Assembly (NCBI GenBank): GCA_009780765.1
Contig: WQZK01000050.1
Span: forward strand, 1 to 9,473
Direction of reading: 5' to 3'
DNA: 9,473 nt
Source of the DNA: Defluviitaleaceae bacterium
GTDB taxonomy: Bacteria > Bacillota > Clostridia > Lachnospirales > UBA5962
Notes under the pieces: model-generated
What the model saw: only the letters and a program-made list of their open reading frames with translations
Told to the model about the DNA's origin: nothing
Databases searched by the model: none
Part shown: one piece after another, positions 1 to 6,625 of the stretch
Position numbering within the stretch: position 1 is the first letter of the stretch
How the letters are laid out: every line of letters begins with the position of its first letter
Program-made: the position numbers and the translations under genes

Positions 1-825
1 AAATTGCCCAACGCCAATAGGCCCAGAAATATCATCTGCACTTACATTAAAAGTAACTAAATCTATTACACTGCCGATAATAAGCCTTGTGTAAAGGCTA
101 GTCGCTCTAAATGAAGAAGCAACCGTTTCGCCAAATCCTGCCCTATCAAACGCTCCGTTAAAGTTATCTCTTTCAAAAACACCAATTTTTGAGCCAAGGC
201 TTATACCAACTCTAGGAAAAGCATTATCCCCTTCGCCCATAACAACAGGCGTGATCTCTAAATTAAGCCTTTCGCCGTTTCTTTCAATTTCAATTAAAGC
301 TTGATTGGTACCAAAATCTCTAACAGCTCTGTTCATATCTGCTTGATTATTAATTTCTTCACCATTATAGCTTATTATTCTATCGCCAAACATAAGCCCT
401 GCTCTTGAAGCAGGTGTATCTTCTGCAACAAAATCAATCGTATTTGTAGGAATACCAACAACAGGCATCTCAGAAGCCCCAAAAGATGCAATAAAAAATA
501 TTATTACAAATGCTAAAACCAAGTTCATCACAGCACCTGCAACGCAAACCGCCATACGCTGAAGAACACTTTTAGAGCCAAACGACCTGCCTTTAGCATC
601 CTCTTTCTCTTCCGAAAGCATTTTGCAAAATCCGCCAACAGGAAAAGCTCTTATCGAATAAAGCGTTTCACCCTTCACTTTTCCGTAAATCTTAGGCCCC
701 ATACCAACAGCAAATTCTTCAACAAGAATACCGTTTCTCTTTGCGACAATAAAATGCCCAAACTCATGAACTACAACAATTAGACCAAAAATCGCAATTG
801 TAACTAACACTGAAACTAAAGCCAC
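1..825 (-). CDS. rseP: Site-2 zinc metalloprotease RseP, N-terminal 275 codons (runs off left edge)
   Basis: This is an intramembrane metalloprotease of the M50 (RseP/YluC) family. Such enzymes cut membrane-embedded substrates, for example anti-sigma factors or signal-peptide remnants, in the cytoplasmic membrane. Reading back from base 825, the zinc-binding HEFGH motif is at residues 20-24 inside the first hydrophobic segment. VGGFCKM follows at about 63-69, a second membrane segment beginning AVMNLVLAF at about 98-114, and a PDZ domain at about 120-195 containing SRAGLMFGDRI. The conserved ISGPIG is at 266-271. The second active-site motif (N..P..LDGG) would lie beyond the left edge. The start is GTG at 825-823; its first base is the last base of the dxr stop codon (TAGTG), and an in-frame TGA lies seven codons upstream with no other standard start between. 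A GAAAGG inside dxr may be the ribosome site, at a rather long spacing. A GTG at codon 6 is the alternative start. It is the last gene visible of the operon. Confidence 0.95.
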   Translation of the reverse strand, partial: MALVSVLVTIAIFGLIVVVHEFGHFIVAKRNGILVEEFAVGMGPKIYGKVKGETLYSIRAFPVGGFCKMLSEEKEDAKGRSFGSKSVLQRMAVCVAGAVMNLVLAFVIIFFIASFGASEMPVVGIPTNTIDFVAEDTPASRAGLMFGDRIISYNGEEINNQADMNRAVRDFGTNQALIEIERNGERLNLEITPVVMGEGDNAFPRVGISLGSKIGVFERDNFNGAFDRAGFGETVASSFRATSLYTRLIIGSVIDLVTFNVSADDISGPIGVGQF

Positions 826-1979
826 TATAAACCACCAAACCTTTCAAAAATATATGTTTCGACCCATTTCTCTGCTTCGAAAACATCATCCAAATTATAC
901 ATATGTTTAACATTATATGCAGACATGACCTTTTCTATAAGTACAGGTATCTCTACAAACGATATTTTTTCTTTTAGAAAAAGCTCCACAAAAATTTCGT
1001 TGGCAAAGCTTAGAACCGCTGGCATTGTTCCACCAATTTTTATAGCTTCTATTGCCAAGCTTAAAGCAGGAAAATCATCATATCTAGGTTTTTCAAAATT
1101 TAGACTGTTTCTTTCTAAAAAGTTAATTCTTTTATATCCGCCGTCAAACCTTTTCGGGAATGTAAGTGCGTATGATATAGCATGACGCATATCTGTTTCG
1201 CCAAGTTGTGCTATAACAGAACCATCAACAAATTCAACCATAGAATGTATAATGCTCTCGGGGTGCACCAAAACCTCTATTTGCTCAGGCAAAACATCAA
1301 AAAGCCATTTAGCCTCTATAAACTCAAGCCCTTTGTTCATCAGAGTTGCAGAATCTATTGTGATTTTTGAACCCATAGACCAATTGGGGTGATTAAGTGC
1401 ATCCTTAACCGTAATCTTGCTAAAGTCTTCTTTTTTCCATAACCTAAAAGGTCCACCCGAAGCGGTTAGATATATTTTATATATGTCATTCTTCAAATTT
1501 CCTTGCAAACACTGAAAAATAGCCGAATGTTCACTGTCGACTGGATAAATTTTAACACCATATTCTTTTGCCAAATTCATTATAATTTCGCCGGCACAAA
1601 CGAGCGATTCTTTGTTTGCAAGGGCTATATCTTTCTTAGCTTTTATCGCTGAAACTGTTGGCAATAAGCCAATATTGCCAGCAAGTGAGTTTAAAACAAG
1701 CGAAACATTCTCATAAGTAGATACTTCCACAAGCCCATCCATGCCACAAACAAGCTTAATATCAGTATCTTTAAGCTCTCTAGTAAGCTTTTCATAAGCT
1801 TCTAAATCCATAACACAAGCAATTTCTGGTTTAAATTCTTCTATTTGTTGCTTTAGTAGCCCTATACTTTTATTCGTACTCAAACATTTTACCTGTATAT
1901 CTTTATTTTTTCGAACAACATCTAACGCCTGCGTTCCAATAGAGCCAGTAGACCCTAAAATAGATATGTTTTTCACCAT
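825..1979 (-). CDS. dxr: 1-deoxy-D-xylulose 5-phosphate reductoisomerase
   Basis: Dxr converts 1-deoxy-D-xylulose 5-phosphate to 2-C-methyl-D-erythritol 4-phosphate with NADPH. It is the first committed step of the MEP isoprenoid pathway, which supplies the precursors used by UppS in the same operon. Numbering from the ATG at 1979 (384 residues, normal for the family), the NADPH loop GSTGSIG is at 9-15, LANKESLV at 120-127, and the metal ligands in VDSEHSA at D148 and E150. LTASGGPF is at 171-178, the active-site flap HPNWSMG at 197-203, and MNKGLE, with the third metal ligand E219, at 214-219. The reading frame stays open to a GTG at 1994. I prefer the ATG at 1979 because GGAAAG sits a suitable distance upstream and the protein then begins MVKNISILGSTG, as in homologues; the adjacent GTG at 1976 is also possible. 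The gene lies 72 bases after cdsA, the largest gap in this part of the operon, and has its own candidate promoter. Its stop overlaps the rseP start by one base. Confidence 0.97.
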   Translation of the reverse strand: MVKNISILGSTGSIGTQALDVVRKNKDIQVKCLSTNKSIGLLKQQIEEFKPEIACVMDLEAYEKLTRELKDTDIKLVCGMDGLVEVSTYENVSLVLNSLAGNIGLLPTVSAIKAKKDIALANKESLVCAGEIIMNLAKEYGVKIYPVDSEHSAIFQCLQGNLKNDIYKIYLTASGGPFRLWKKEDFSKITVKDALNHPNWSMGSKITIDSATLMNKGLEFIEAKWLFDVLPEQIEVLVHPESIIHSMVEFVDGSVIAQLGETDMRHAISYALTFPKRFDGGYKRINFLERNSLNFEKPRYDDFPALSLAIEAIKIGGTMPAVLSFANEIFVELFLKEKISFVEIPVLIEKVMSAYNVKHMYNLDDVFEAEKWVETYIFERFGGL

Positions 1980-2000
1980 TACCCAACTTTCCACAATATC

Positions 2001-2009
2001 ATTGTATCA
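2001..2009 (-). promoter_or_regulatory. Candidate extended -10 promoter element upstream of dxr
   Basis: In the 72-base gap between cdsA and dxr the minus strand reads TGATACAAT, matching the TGnTATAAT extended -10 consensus at all but one position. No good -35 hexamer sits at 16-18 bases; TTTTGA at 15 bases is the nearest. The predicted start of transcription, about base 1994, leaves a leader of about 15 bases containing the GGAAAG ribosome site and the ATG at 1979. That would favour this ATG over the GTG at 1994. It may give secondary transcription of dxr and rseP apart from the main pyrH promoter. Confidence 0.45.
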
Positions 2010-2051
2010 CATAAACTACCCTCAAAAGTCTCAAATTTGTTTCAAATTTTA

Positions 2052-2858
2052 TTAGCCCATAACAAAATAATAAATAATAATATAAACTATCGGCCCTGTG
2101 AAAAGTATAGAATCGAACCTGTCTATAACTCCACCATGCCCTGGGAATATTCTGCCAAAATCTTTAATTCCTACAGACCTTTTTATTGCCGAAGAAGCTA
2201 AATCGCCAATTTGCGAGAACAAAGCTCCCACAACGCCAATGATACCGAACATCAAAACGTCCACTTCAGAAATTTCAAAAAACCTATTTGCGATAATTGC
2301 GTAACCTACAGCAATAACCCCAGCCCCTATAATGCCGCCAACACAACCTTGAATAGACTTCTTGGGGCTTAAAGACCTTAATTTTTGCGGTAATTTATGC
2401 TTGCCAAGTGGAACACCCACTAAATAAGCACATGTATCGCTGCCCCAAGCACTGATAAATATTAACCAAACAAGGTATTGTCCGCTTTCTACCATTCGCA
2501 CCAAATAAATTGCCGAAAACATTATAGTTACATAAAGAAAGCCAAATATGTTAATTGCGACATCAGTAGGTTTTATTTTTGCATGATTAAATACCATAAA
2601 AATCAAATTAATCAGTATATATGCAAATAAAAAAACTGTTAAGTCTGAACCTATTGGCACCCTTAAAACGAAAAAAAACACCAAAGATGCAAGCCCATTT
2701 ATTGCATACAAAACCCTATTTTTATTACCAAAAGCTTCATGAATTTCATTGAGTGCCCAAATGCTTAAAAGAGCCAAAACACCTGTGAAATGCCCGCTCC
2801 AAATCACAAATATAAATAGTGGTAGTGCCACAATAGTAGTAATTACACGCTTTAACAT
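2052..2858 (-). CDS. cdsA: Phosphatidate cytidylyltransferase (CDP-diglyceride synthase)
   Basis: CdsA makes CDP-diacylglycerol from CTP and phosphatidate in the cytoplasmic membrane, the branch point for bacterial phospholipids. The 268-residue product is mostly hydrophobic, with about eight membrane segments starting at residue 5, and has the normal family length. The CDS signature, with basic and acidic residues for CTP and Mg binding, spans about residues 222-250: SAIKRSVGIKDFG followed by PGHGGVIDRFDS. Earlier family landmarks are WGSDTCAYLVG at about 138-148 and LSPKKSIQG at 163-171. The ATG is preceded by AGAGAGG at a 7-base spacing. The gap from the uppS stop is only 20 bases, consistent with co-transcription. 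Nothing looks damaged. Confidence 0.97.
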   Translation of the reverse strand: MLKRVITTIVALPLFIFVIWSGHFTGVLALLSIWALNEIHEAFGNKNRVLYAINGLASLVFFFVLRVPIGSDLTVFLFAYILINLIFMVFNHAKIKPTDVAINIFGFLYVTIMFSAIYLVRMVESGQYLVWLIFISAWGSDTCAYLVGVPLGKHKLPQKLRSLSPKKSIQGCVGGIIGAGVIAVGYAIIANRFFEISEVDVLMFGIIGVVGALFSQIGDLASSAIKRSVGIKDFGRIFPGHGGVIDRFDSILFTGPIVYIIIYYFVMG

Positions 2859-2878
2859 ATTAACGCCTCTCTTCTTAG

Positions 2879-3595
2879 TTATCTCTTGCCAAAACGCCTA
2901 TCTCTTGCTTGATAAGCCAAAATTGCCTCTTTAAGGTCATCTATATTAAAATCAGGCCATAATTTATCGCTAAAATAAAACTCCGAATATGCCGTTTGCC
3001 ATAGTAAAAAATTACTAAGCCGCTTTTCGCCGCTTGTTCTTATTAATAAATCAGGGTCTGGAATTTCCTTTGTATCTAAGTATCTCATAAAAGTATTTTC
3101 GTCCACAACATCAGTAATTGCACCTTTTTGTGCTTGATATAAAACTTTATTAACGGCACGCAAAATTTCATCACGCCCACCATAATTAAATGCTATAACC
3201 ATAGTTAGACCTGTTTTGTCTTTTGTATAATCTTCTAAGTATTTTATTTTTTCTATAAGCGTTTCAGAAAGCCCATCAGGCTTACCAATCACTTTTATTC
3301 GCATATTGTTCTTTTTAGTATCTTTGATGTACTGCTCGATATATTCTTCTAAAAGCTTCATAATTGCCGAAACTTCTTCTTTGGATCTATTCCAGTTTTC
3401 AGTTGAAAAAGCATACACAGTTAAATATTTAACACCAAGCTTTTCTGCCTCTTCTGAAAGAGTTTTAAGAGTATTAGCACCAGACCGATGCCCAGCAGAA
3501 TGAGGCAGAAGGCGTTTTTTCGCCCATCTGCCATTACCATCCATAATAATTGCTATATGCTCGGGAATTTTTTCAAGATTTAATTTATTTTTCAA
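2879..3595 (-). CDS. uppS: Isoprenyl transferase / (di-trans,poly-cis)-undecaprenyl diphosphate synthase, TTG start
   Basis: UppS adds eight isopentenyl units to farnesyl diphosphate, giving undecaprenyl diphosphate, the lipid carrier for peptidoglycan and other wall polymers. All cis-prenyltransferase landmarks are present in 238 residues: MDGNGRWA at 18-25 with the catalytic D19, GHRSG at 35-39, YAFSTENWNR at 61-70, FNYGGRDEI at 136-144, PDPDLLIRTSGEKRLSNFLLWQ at about 179-200, YSEFYFSDKLWPDF at about 203-216, and RDRRFG near the end. Translation starts at TTG (3595-3593). This is supported by a perfect AAGGAG at 3602-3607, six bases upstream, and by the protein beginning MKNKLNLEKIPEHIAIIMDGNG. 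The start overlaps the TGA of the degenerate acetyltransferase upstream (TTGA), so its translation may still be coupled to that broken frame. Confidence 0.97.
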   Translation of the reverse strand: MKNKLNLEKIPEHIAIIMDGNGRWAKKRLLPHSAGHRSGANTLKTLSEEAEKLGVKYLTVYAFSTENWNRSKEEVSAIMKLLEEYIEQYIKDTKKNNMRIKVIGKPDGLSETLIEKIKYLEDYTKDKTGLTMVIAFNYGGRDEILRAVNKVLYQAQKGAITDVVDENTFMRYLDTKEIPDPDLLIRTSGEKRLSNFLLWQTAYSEFYFSDKLWPDFNIDDLKEAILAYQARDRRFGKR

Positions 3596-3889
3596 AATCT
3601 GCTCCTTAAATAATAGTTTTTTCTGCCATTAAAATCACTTGCAATAAAACCTGCATTATACAAAGCTTCAACGCGATTAATAGCTTGCGGTATAGCTTTT
3701 GTTACAATTCTACTAACTTTAAATATATCATAAAAATATTTAACACATATATCTAATATTTCGCTTAGATAGGGTTTATTTTCGTAATCAGAAGCTAGGT
3801 CAATAGCAGACTGCATCCCCCTCAGATACTAGCCTAATAATAAAACTTTGTGTTTCAAACACAGGACACTTTTTATAAGGACTATCCAT
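3592..3889 (-). pseudogene. GNAT-family N-acetyltransferase remnant, internally deleted and frameshifted
   Basis: Two reading frames here fit opposite ends of one GNAT acetyltransferase. From ATG 3889 (upstream AGGAAGTGG) frame one reads MDSPYKKCPVFETQSFIIRL then VSEGDAV, the typical start of clostridial GNAT proteins (family recollection). It stops at TGA 3800-3802, after 29 codons. Frame two, open from about 3816 to the TGA at 3592-3594, reads IDLASDYENKPYLSEILDI, then VTKAIPQAINRVEALYNAGF, which resembles the C-terminal third of the same family. The middle, including the acetyl-CoA binding strand and loop, is missing: about 100 codons remain where I would expect about 170-180. The junction near 3800-3816 changes frame. 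A 74-residue protein starting at ATG 3816 could still be made, but it lacks the cofactor site. The remnant begins 13 bases after the preceding gene and its stop overlaps the uppS start, so it once formed part of the operon. Its being a single internally deleted gene is inference. Confidence 0.72.
3602..3607 (-). promoter_or_regulatory. Ribosome binding site that fixes the TTG start of uppS
   Basis: AAGGAG on the minus strand lies six bases before the TTG at 3595. There is no ATG or GTG at a suitable place, so this site decides the start. It is embedded in the last codons of the acetyltransferase remnant. Confidence 0.85.
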
Positions 3890-3902
3890 AATACACCACT
3901 TC

Positions 3903-4946
3903 CTATTTTTTACGAAAGCACAACAACTCCTGCTCAAACCATGTCACAATTCCATCGCTTATATCAAGAATCGAAGCATCAAGCGGTATCCGAAGCCCTT
4001 CACAACCAGCATCACAAGTTTCACTAATGCCTCTTTTCTTCCCACAGCCATGCCCTCTTGCAATTATTCCTTGCAAAACTAGCGGGAATTTTAATATAGC
4101 TTCAGCGTATTTATGCACATTATCCGCTTTTACTGTTATTTCAAAACCTCTATTAAGCGATGTATTTATTCCCCAAATTTCTTTTTTCCCACGAGAATAT
4201 TTAATCTTTATCCAAAACCCTCGTACATCTACAGTGCAATTAAGCCCATTGTCTATATGGAGTTGGTGTAATTTAAGCACAAAATCCTGGATACTTGCAG
4301 ATAGTGGCTTCATAATATGGTTTAGCACAAAAATTACAGGAGTTTCGTCGTTTTTAATCACCCTATAATCGCACCTCATTAAAATATTGTGATTGAGGTT
4401 TGTGCCAATCTCTTTCTCTGCAATTGCCATCACTTTGAGTCCCATAATCATTTCAGGATTATCAGGATATGAAATTATCACCGTTTCAATCTCTGATAAT
4501 TTTTGCCTTTTCTCGTTTAAGTCTATACCGTCAAAACGCAAGCCACAAGTAGTTAAAAAACGCAAGCATTCAATGTTTTTAACAACAGATAATTTGTGAT
4601 TAAAAATATTGTTCCGCATAACCAAAGCCGTAGCATCCTCTTTAAGTTCACCATAAACACCAATATTAAACAATAACCTCTTAACATTATCAAAAAATGG
4701 GAGCTTATAGGCAATAGCACTTAGGTGTTCGTCTGTTTTCTTTTTAGAATCGTCATATAAATCACCCTCTGCAATTAGAACATCACAAAACCGATGCAAA
4801 AAAGCTCTAAATGCGAGAACACCTTCATGAATTTTTTCACTATTTGCAATATCTTCAAATATAGGCTTAGTTATATATATTTCAAGTGGCTCTGGCAAAA
4901 TAATATTATTTAGATGTTTTGCCATATCTTTAAGTGTTTTTTGCAT
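3903..4946 (-). CDS. Uncharacterised 347-residue protein with C-terminal cysteine cluster
   Basis: I do not recognise a characterised family. The protein has no signal peptide and no clear membrane segment, so it is probably cytoplasmic. The first half looks largely helical (about residues 1-150). Family-like blocks are CLRFLTTCGLRFDGIDL at about 127-143 and SYPDNPEMIMGLKVMAIAEKE at about 159-179. The C-terminal region ends in RGHGCGKKRG, then ETCDAGCEGLRIPLD, which places cysteines at 301, 311 and 315 (C-x9-C-x3-C) with a further one at 343 and a histidine at 299. That arrangement could bind a metal ion, but this is inference. Other cysteines are scattered at 54, 127, 134, 192 and 237. The start is ATG 4946 with AAGGAAG eight bases upstream. 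It is 14 bases after the VOC gene and 13 bases before the GNAT remnant, so it belongs to the operon. The frame is intact. Confidence 0.85.
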   Translation of the reverse strand: MQKTLKDMAKHLNNIILPEPLEIYITKPIFEDIANSEKIHEGVLAFRAFLHRFCDVLIAEGDLYDDSKKKTDEHLSAIAYKLPFFDNVKRLLFNIGVYGELKEDATALVMRNNIFNHKLSVVKNIECLRFLTTCGLRFDGIDLNEKRQKLSEIETVIISYPDNPEMIMGLKVMAIAEKEIGTNLNHNILMRCDYRVIKNDETPVIFVLNHIMKPLSASIQDFVLKLHQLHIDNGLNCTVDVRGFWIKIKYSRGKKEIWGINTSLNRGFEITVKADNVHKYAEAILKFPLVLQGIIARGHGCGKKRGISETCDAGCEGLRIPLDASILDISDGIVTWFEQELLCFRKK

Positions 4947-4960
4947 TTATTTGGCTTCCT

Positions 4961-5383
4961 TTATTTTTCTGTTTGTTCAGTCATTAGCTCAAAACGCATT
5001 CCAAATTTATCAACAAGAGAAACAAAGCAAGAACTATAGTCAGTGCTTTGCATCGGATATATGATAGTTGCACCGTCTTTCATTATTTCATAAGCTTTTT
5101 TTACATCTTCCTTTGTTTCAAATGTGATTAGTAAAGACAAAGGATTTGTATTTGGTATCGGTGCTTCAGGATCATCTGTAAGAGTTATCCGCTGCCCTCC
5201 AATGTAAATTTCTGCGTGGTACACTAAATCATTTTGGCTTTCATCTTCAACTATACAATCATTTGGATTAGCATCAGAGTTGCATAATAACACTTTTACT
5301 TCTGCACCAAATGCTTGTTTATATAGCTCGATAGCTTGCTTACCCTGACCTCTAAAATGGAAATTAGGTGTAACTTTAAGCAT
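4961..5383 (-). CDS. VOC-superfamily (PhnB-like / glyoxalase-fold) protein
   Basis: A 140-residue protein of the vicinal-oxygen-chelate fold in the PhnB-like, '3-demethylubiquinone methyltransferase-like' branch. It begins MLKVTPNFHFRGQGKQAIELYKQAFGAEV, the typical first beta-alpha-beta unit, and continues with YHAEIYIGGQRITLTDD at about 55-71. It ends with the second unit, including VSLVDKFGMRFELM at 121-134. The substrate cannot be told from sequence: members include resistance proteins, isomerases and many of unknown role. The frame also has an ATG three codons upstream (5392), but that codon lies directly against the AGGGG ribosome site. The ATG at 5383 has this site nine bases away and gives the usual N-terminus, so I chose it. 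Fifteen bases separate it from the upstream membrane-protein gene and 14 from the next gene. Confidence 0.9.
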   Translation of the reverse strand: MLKVTPNFHFRGQGKQAIELYKQAFGAEVKVLLCNSDANPNDCIVEDESQNDLVYHAEIYIGGQRITLTDDPEAPIPNTNPLSLLITFETKEDVKKAYEIMKDGATIIYPMQSTDYSSCFVSLVDKFGMRFELMTEQTEK

Positions 5384-5398
5384 TTTACGCATCCCCTA

Positions 5399-6049
5399 TT
5401 ATTTTATATTTTTCCCTTCAAACATAAACCTTTCAATATCTTTTTTGTAGAGTTTCGCTCGTTCTTTGCTGTAACCAAAAATGGCGCTAGGAGCCACTTC
5501 TTTAATAATTTTGATAAGACTGTTAGCAGTATCAAAGTTTTTCGTTCTTGCTTTGTAACACATCCCATTTTTGTCGTAAATTTTAAGGCTTGCTACTTCA
5601 AGTTGAATTTCAACCGCTATTTCGCCAACAGGTACCGCAACAGGAACATCACCACCCACAAGATGCACCCAAACAATATCTTTATACTCAACAAACTCCA
5701 AAAACCAATCTGAGTGCATATAAACCCGACTCTCGCCTAAAAGCATATTTGCCCATTTCGCACCTAACTCGGTATTAATTCTCTCTTGCTCGGCATTAGA
5801 AAGCTGTGCAAATTTTTCAAATGTTCTCTTGCGTCGCCCACCAACTTTAACCTTTAGAAGAATAAAAAACCCTATAAAAATTCCGAATATTAGCGAAATT
5901 GGCAAAATATCTTCTTTGTGTATTATAATATTGTAAAACAAATACACTCCCGCAAAACAAAGTACTGACAAAATTCCAAAAAAACATAGCCCTGCAAAGT
6001 AAAGAAAACTACTTGCTATCTGCCGACGATAAAACCTGTTTTTACTCAA
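5399..6049 (-). CDS. Two-helix membrane protein of unknown function with cytoplasmic domain, TTG start
   Basis: A 216-residue protein with two hydrophobic segments at about residues 12-40 and 47-67, followed by a basic stretch GGRRKR (70-75). A soluble C-terminal domain of about 140 residues is probably cytoplasmic. The soluble part contains LSNAEQERINTEL at about 83-95, WFLEFVEYKDIVWVHLVGG at about 115-133, and a closing block SAIFGYSKERAKLYKKD at about 188-204. It resembles small clostridial membrane proteins of unknown function with a PH-like domain (I think of DUF6709 or YcxB-like families), but this is an uncertain recollection. The start is TTG 6049-6047 with AGAGGT six bases upstream. 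The gene follows frr after 21 bases. It is the first of the accessory genes between frr and uppS. No enzymatic motif is visible. Confidence 0.85.
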   Translation of the reverse strand: MSKNRFYRRQIASSFLYFAGLCFFGILSVLCFAGVYLFYNIIIHKEDILPISLIFGIFIGFFILLKVKVGGRRKRTFEKFAQLSNAEQERINTELGAKWANMLLGESRVYMHSDWFLEFVEYKDIVWVHLVGGDVPVAVPVGEIAVEIQLEVASLKIYDKNGMCYKARTKNFDTANSLIKIIKEVAPSAIFGYSKERAKLYKKDIERFMFEGKNIK

Positions 6050-6070
6050 AAAACTACCTCTTTTCTAGAA

Positions 6071-6625
6071 CTATATCGACATAATATCCTTGCTCTTAGC
6101 TTCAACAACTTTGTCAATATTTTCAACATACTTATCAGTAAGTTTTTGAATATCTTTTTCTAACTTTTCAAGTTCGTCTTCTGTAATTTCGCTTGTTTTT
6201 TGTATTTTCTTAAAAATATCAATCGCATCACGGCGGATATTTCTAATAGCAACCTTAGAGTCTTCACCTTTTTTCTTGATGTCTTTAGTTAAAGCCGTTC
6301 TTCTTTCTTCAGTGAGCTCCGGAAAAACAAGGCGAATAACTTTGCCATCGTTTGTTGGGTTAATTCCTAAATCTGATGCAGAAATTGCCCTTTCTATATC
6401 TTTTAAAACACCCGCATCCCATGGCTGAATTTGCAAAAGCCTAGCTTCTGGAACTGTAATGTTTCCAACTTGCGAAAGCGGTGTGTCCGCTCCGTAATAA
6501 GAAATAGAAATTTTGTCTAAAACTTTAGGATTTGCACGCCCTGCCCTTATCGTGCTAAGGTCTGATTCAAGGCTTAAAACCGCCTTTTGCATTCTTTCTT
6601 CATAAACTGCTGTTCTACTTGACAT
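6071..6625 (-). CDS. frr: Ribosome recycling factor
   Basis: With EF-G, RRF splits the post-termination ribosome so that subunits can be reused. The 184-residue length is standard. Landmarks are LSTIRAGRANPKVLD at 23-37, YYGADTPLSQVGNITVPEARLLQIQPWD at about 43-70 (the compact domain II region), GINPTNDGKVIRLVFPELTEERR at about 87-109, and the conserved RNIRRDA at 128-134 before the last long helix. The open frame extends to an ATG at 6640. That codon overlaps the AGGAGG site (6632-6637), which lies six bases before the ATG at 6625, so 6625 is the start. frr overlaps the end of pyrH by 11 bases and its ribosome site is inside pyrH, which implies translational coupling of the two. Confidence 0.98.
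   Translation of the reverse strand: MSSRTAVYEERMQKAVLSLESDLSTIRAGRANPKVLDKISISYYGADTPLSQVGNITVPEARLLQIQPWDAGVLKDIERAISASDLGINPTNDGKVIRLVFPELTEERRTALTKDIKKKGEDSKVAIRNIRRDAIDIFKKIQKTSEITEDELEKLEKDIQKLTDKYVENIDKVVEAKSKDIMSI

Noticed and set aside
2033..2049. AAATTTG-TTT-CAAATTT hairpin as a terminator after cdsA
   Set aside because: The stem is nearly all A-T and no T-run follows on the minus strand, so termination is unlikely.
925..5778. Plus-strand open frames of 60-125 codons at several places (for example 925-1185, 2098-2304, 4027-4368, 5336-5713)
   Set aside because: Each lies opposite a clearly conserved minus-strand gene, has no family-like sequence and no convincing ribosome site; they are shadows of the real genes.
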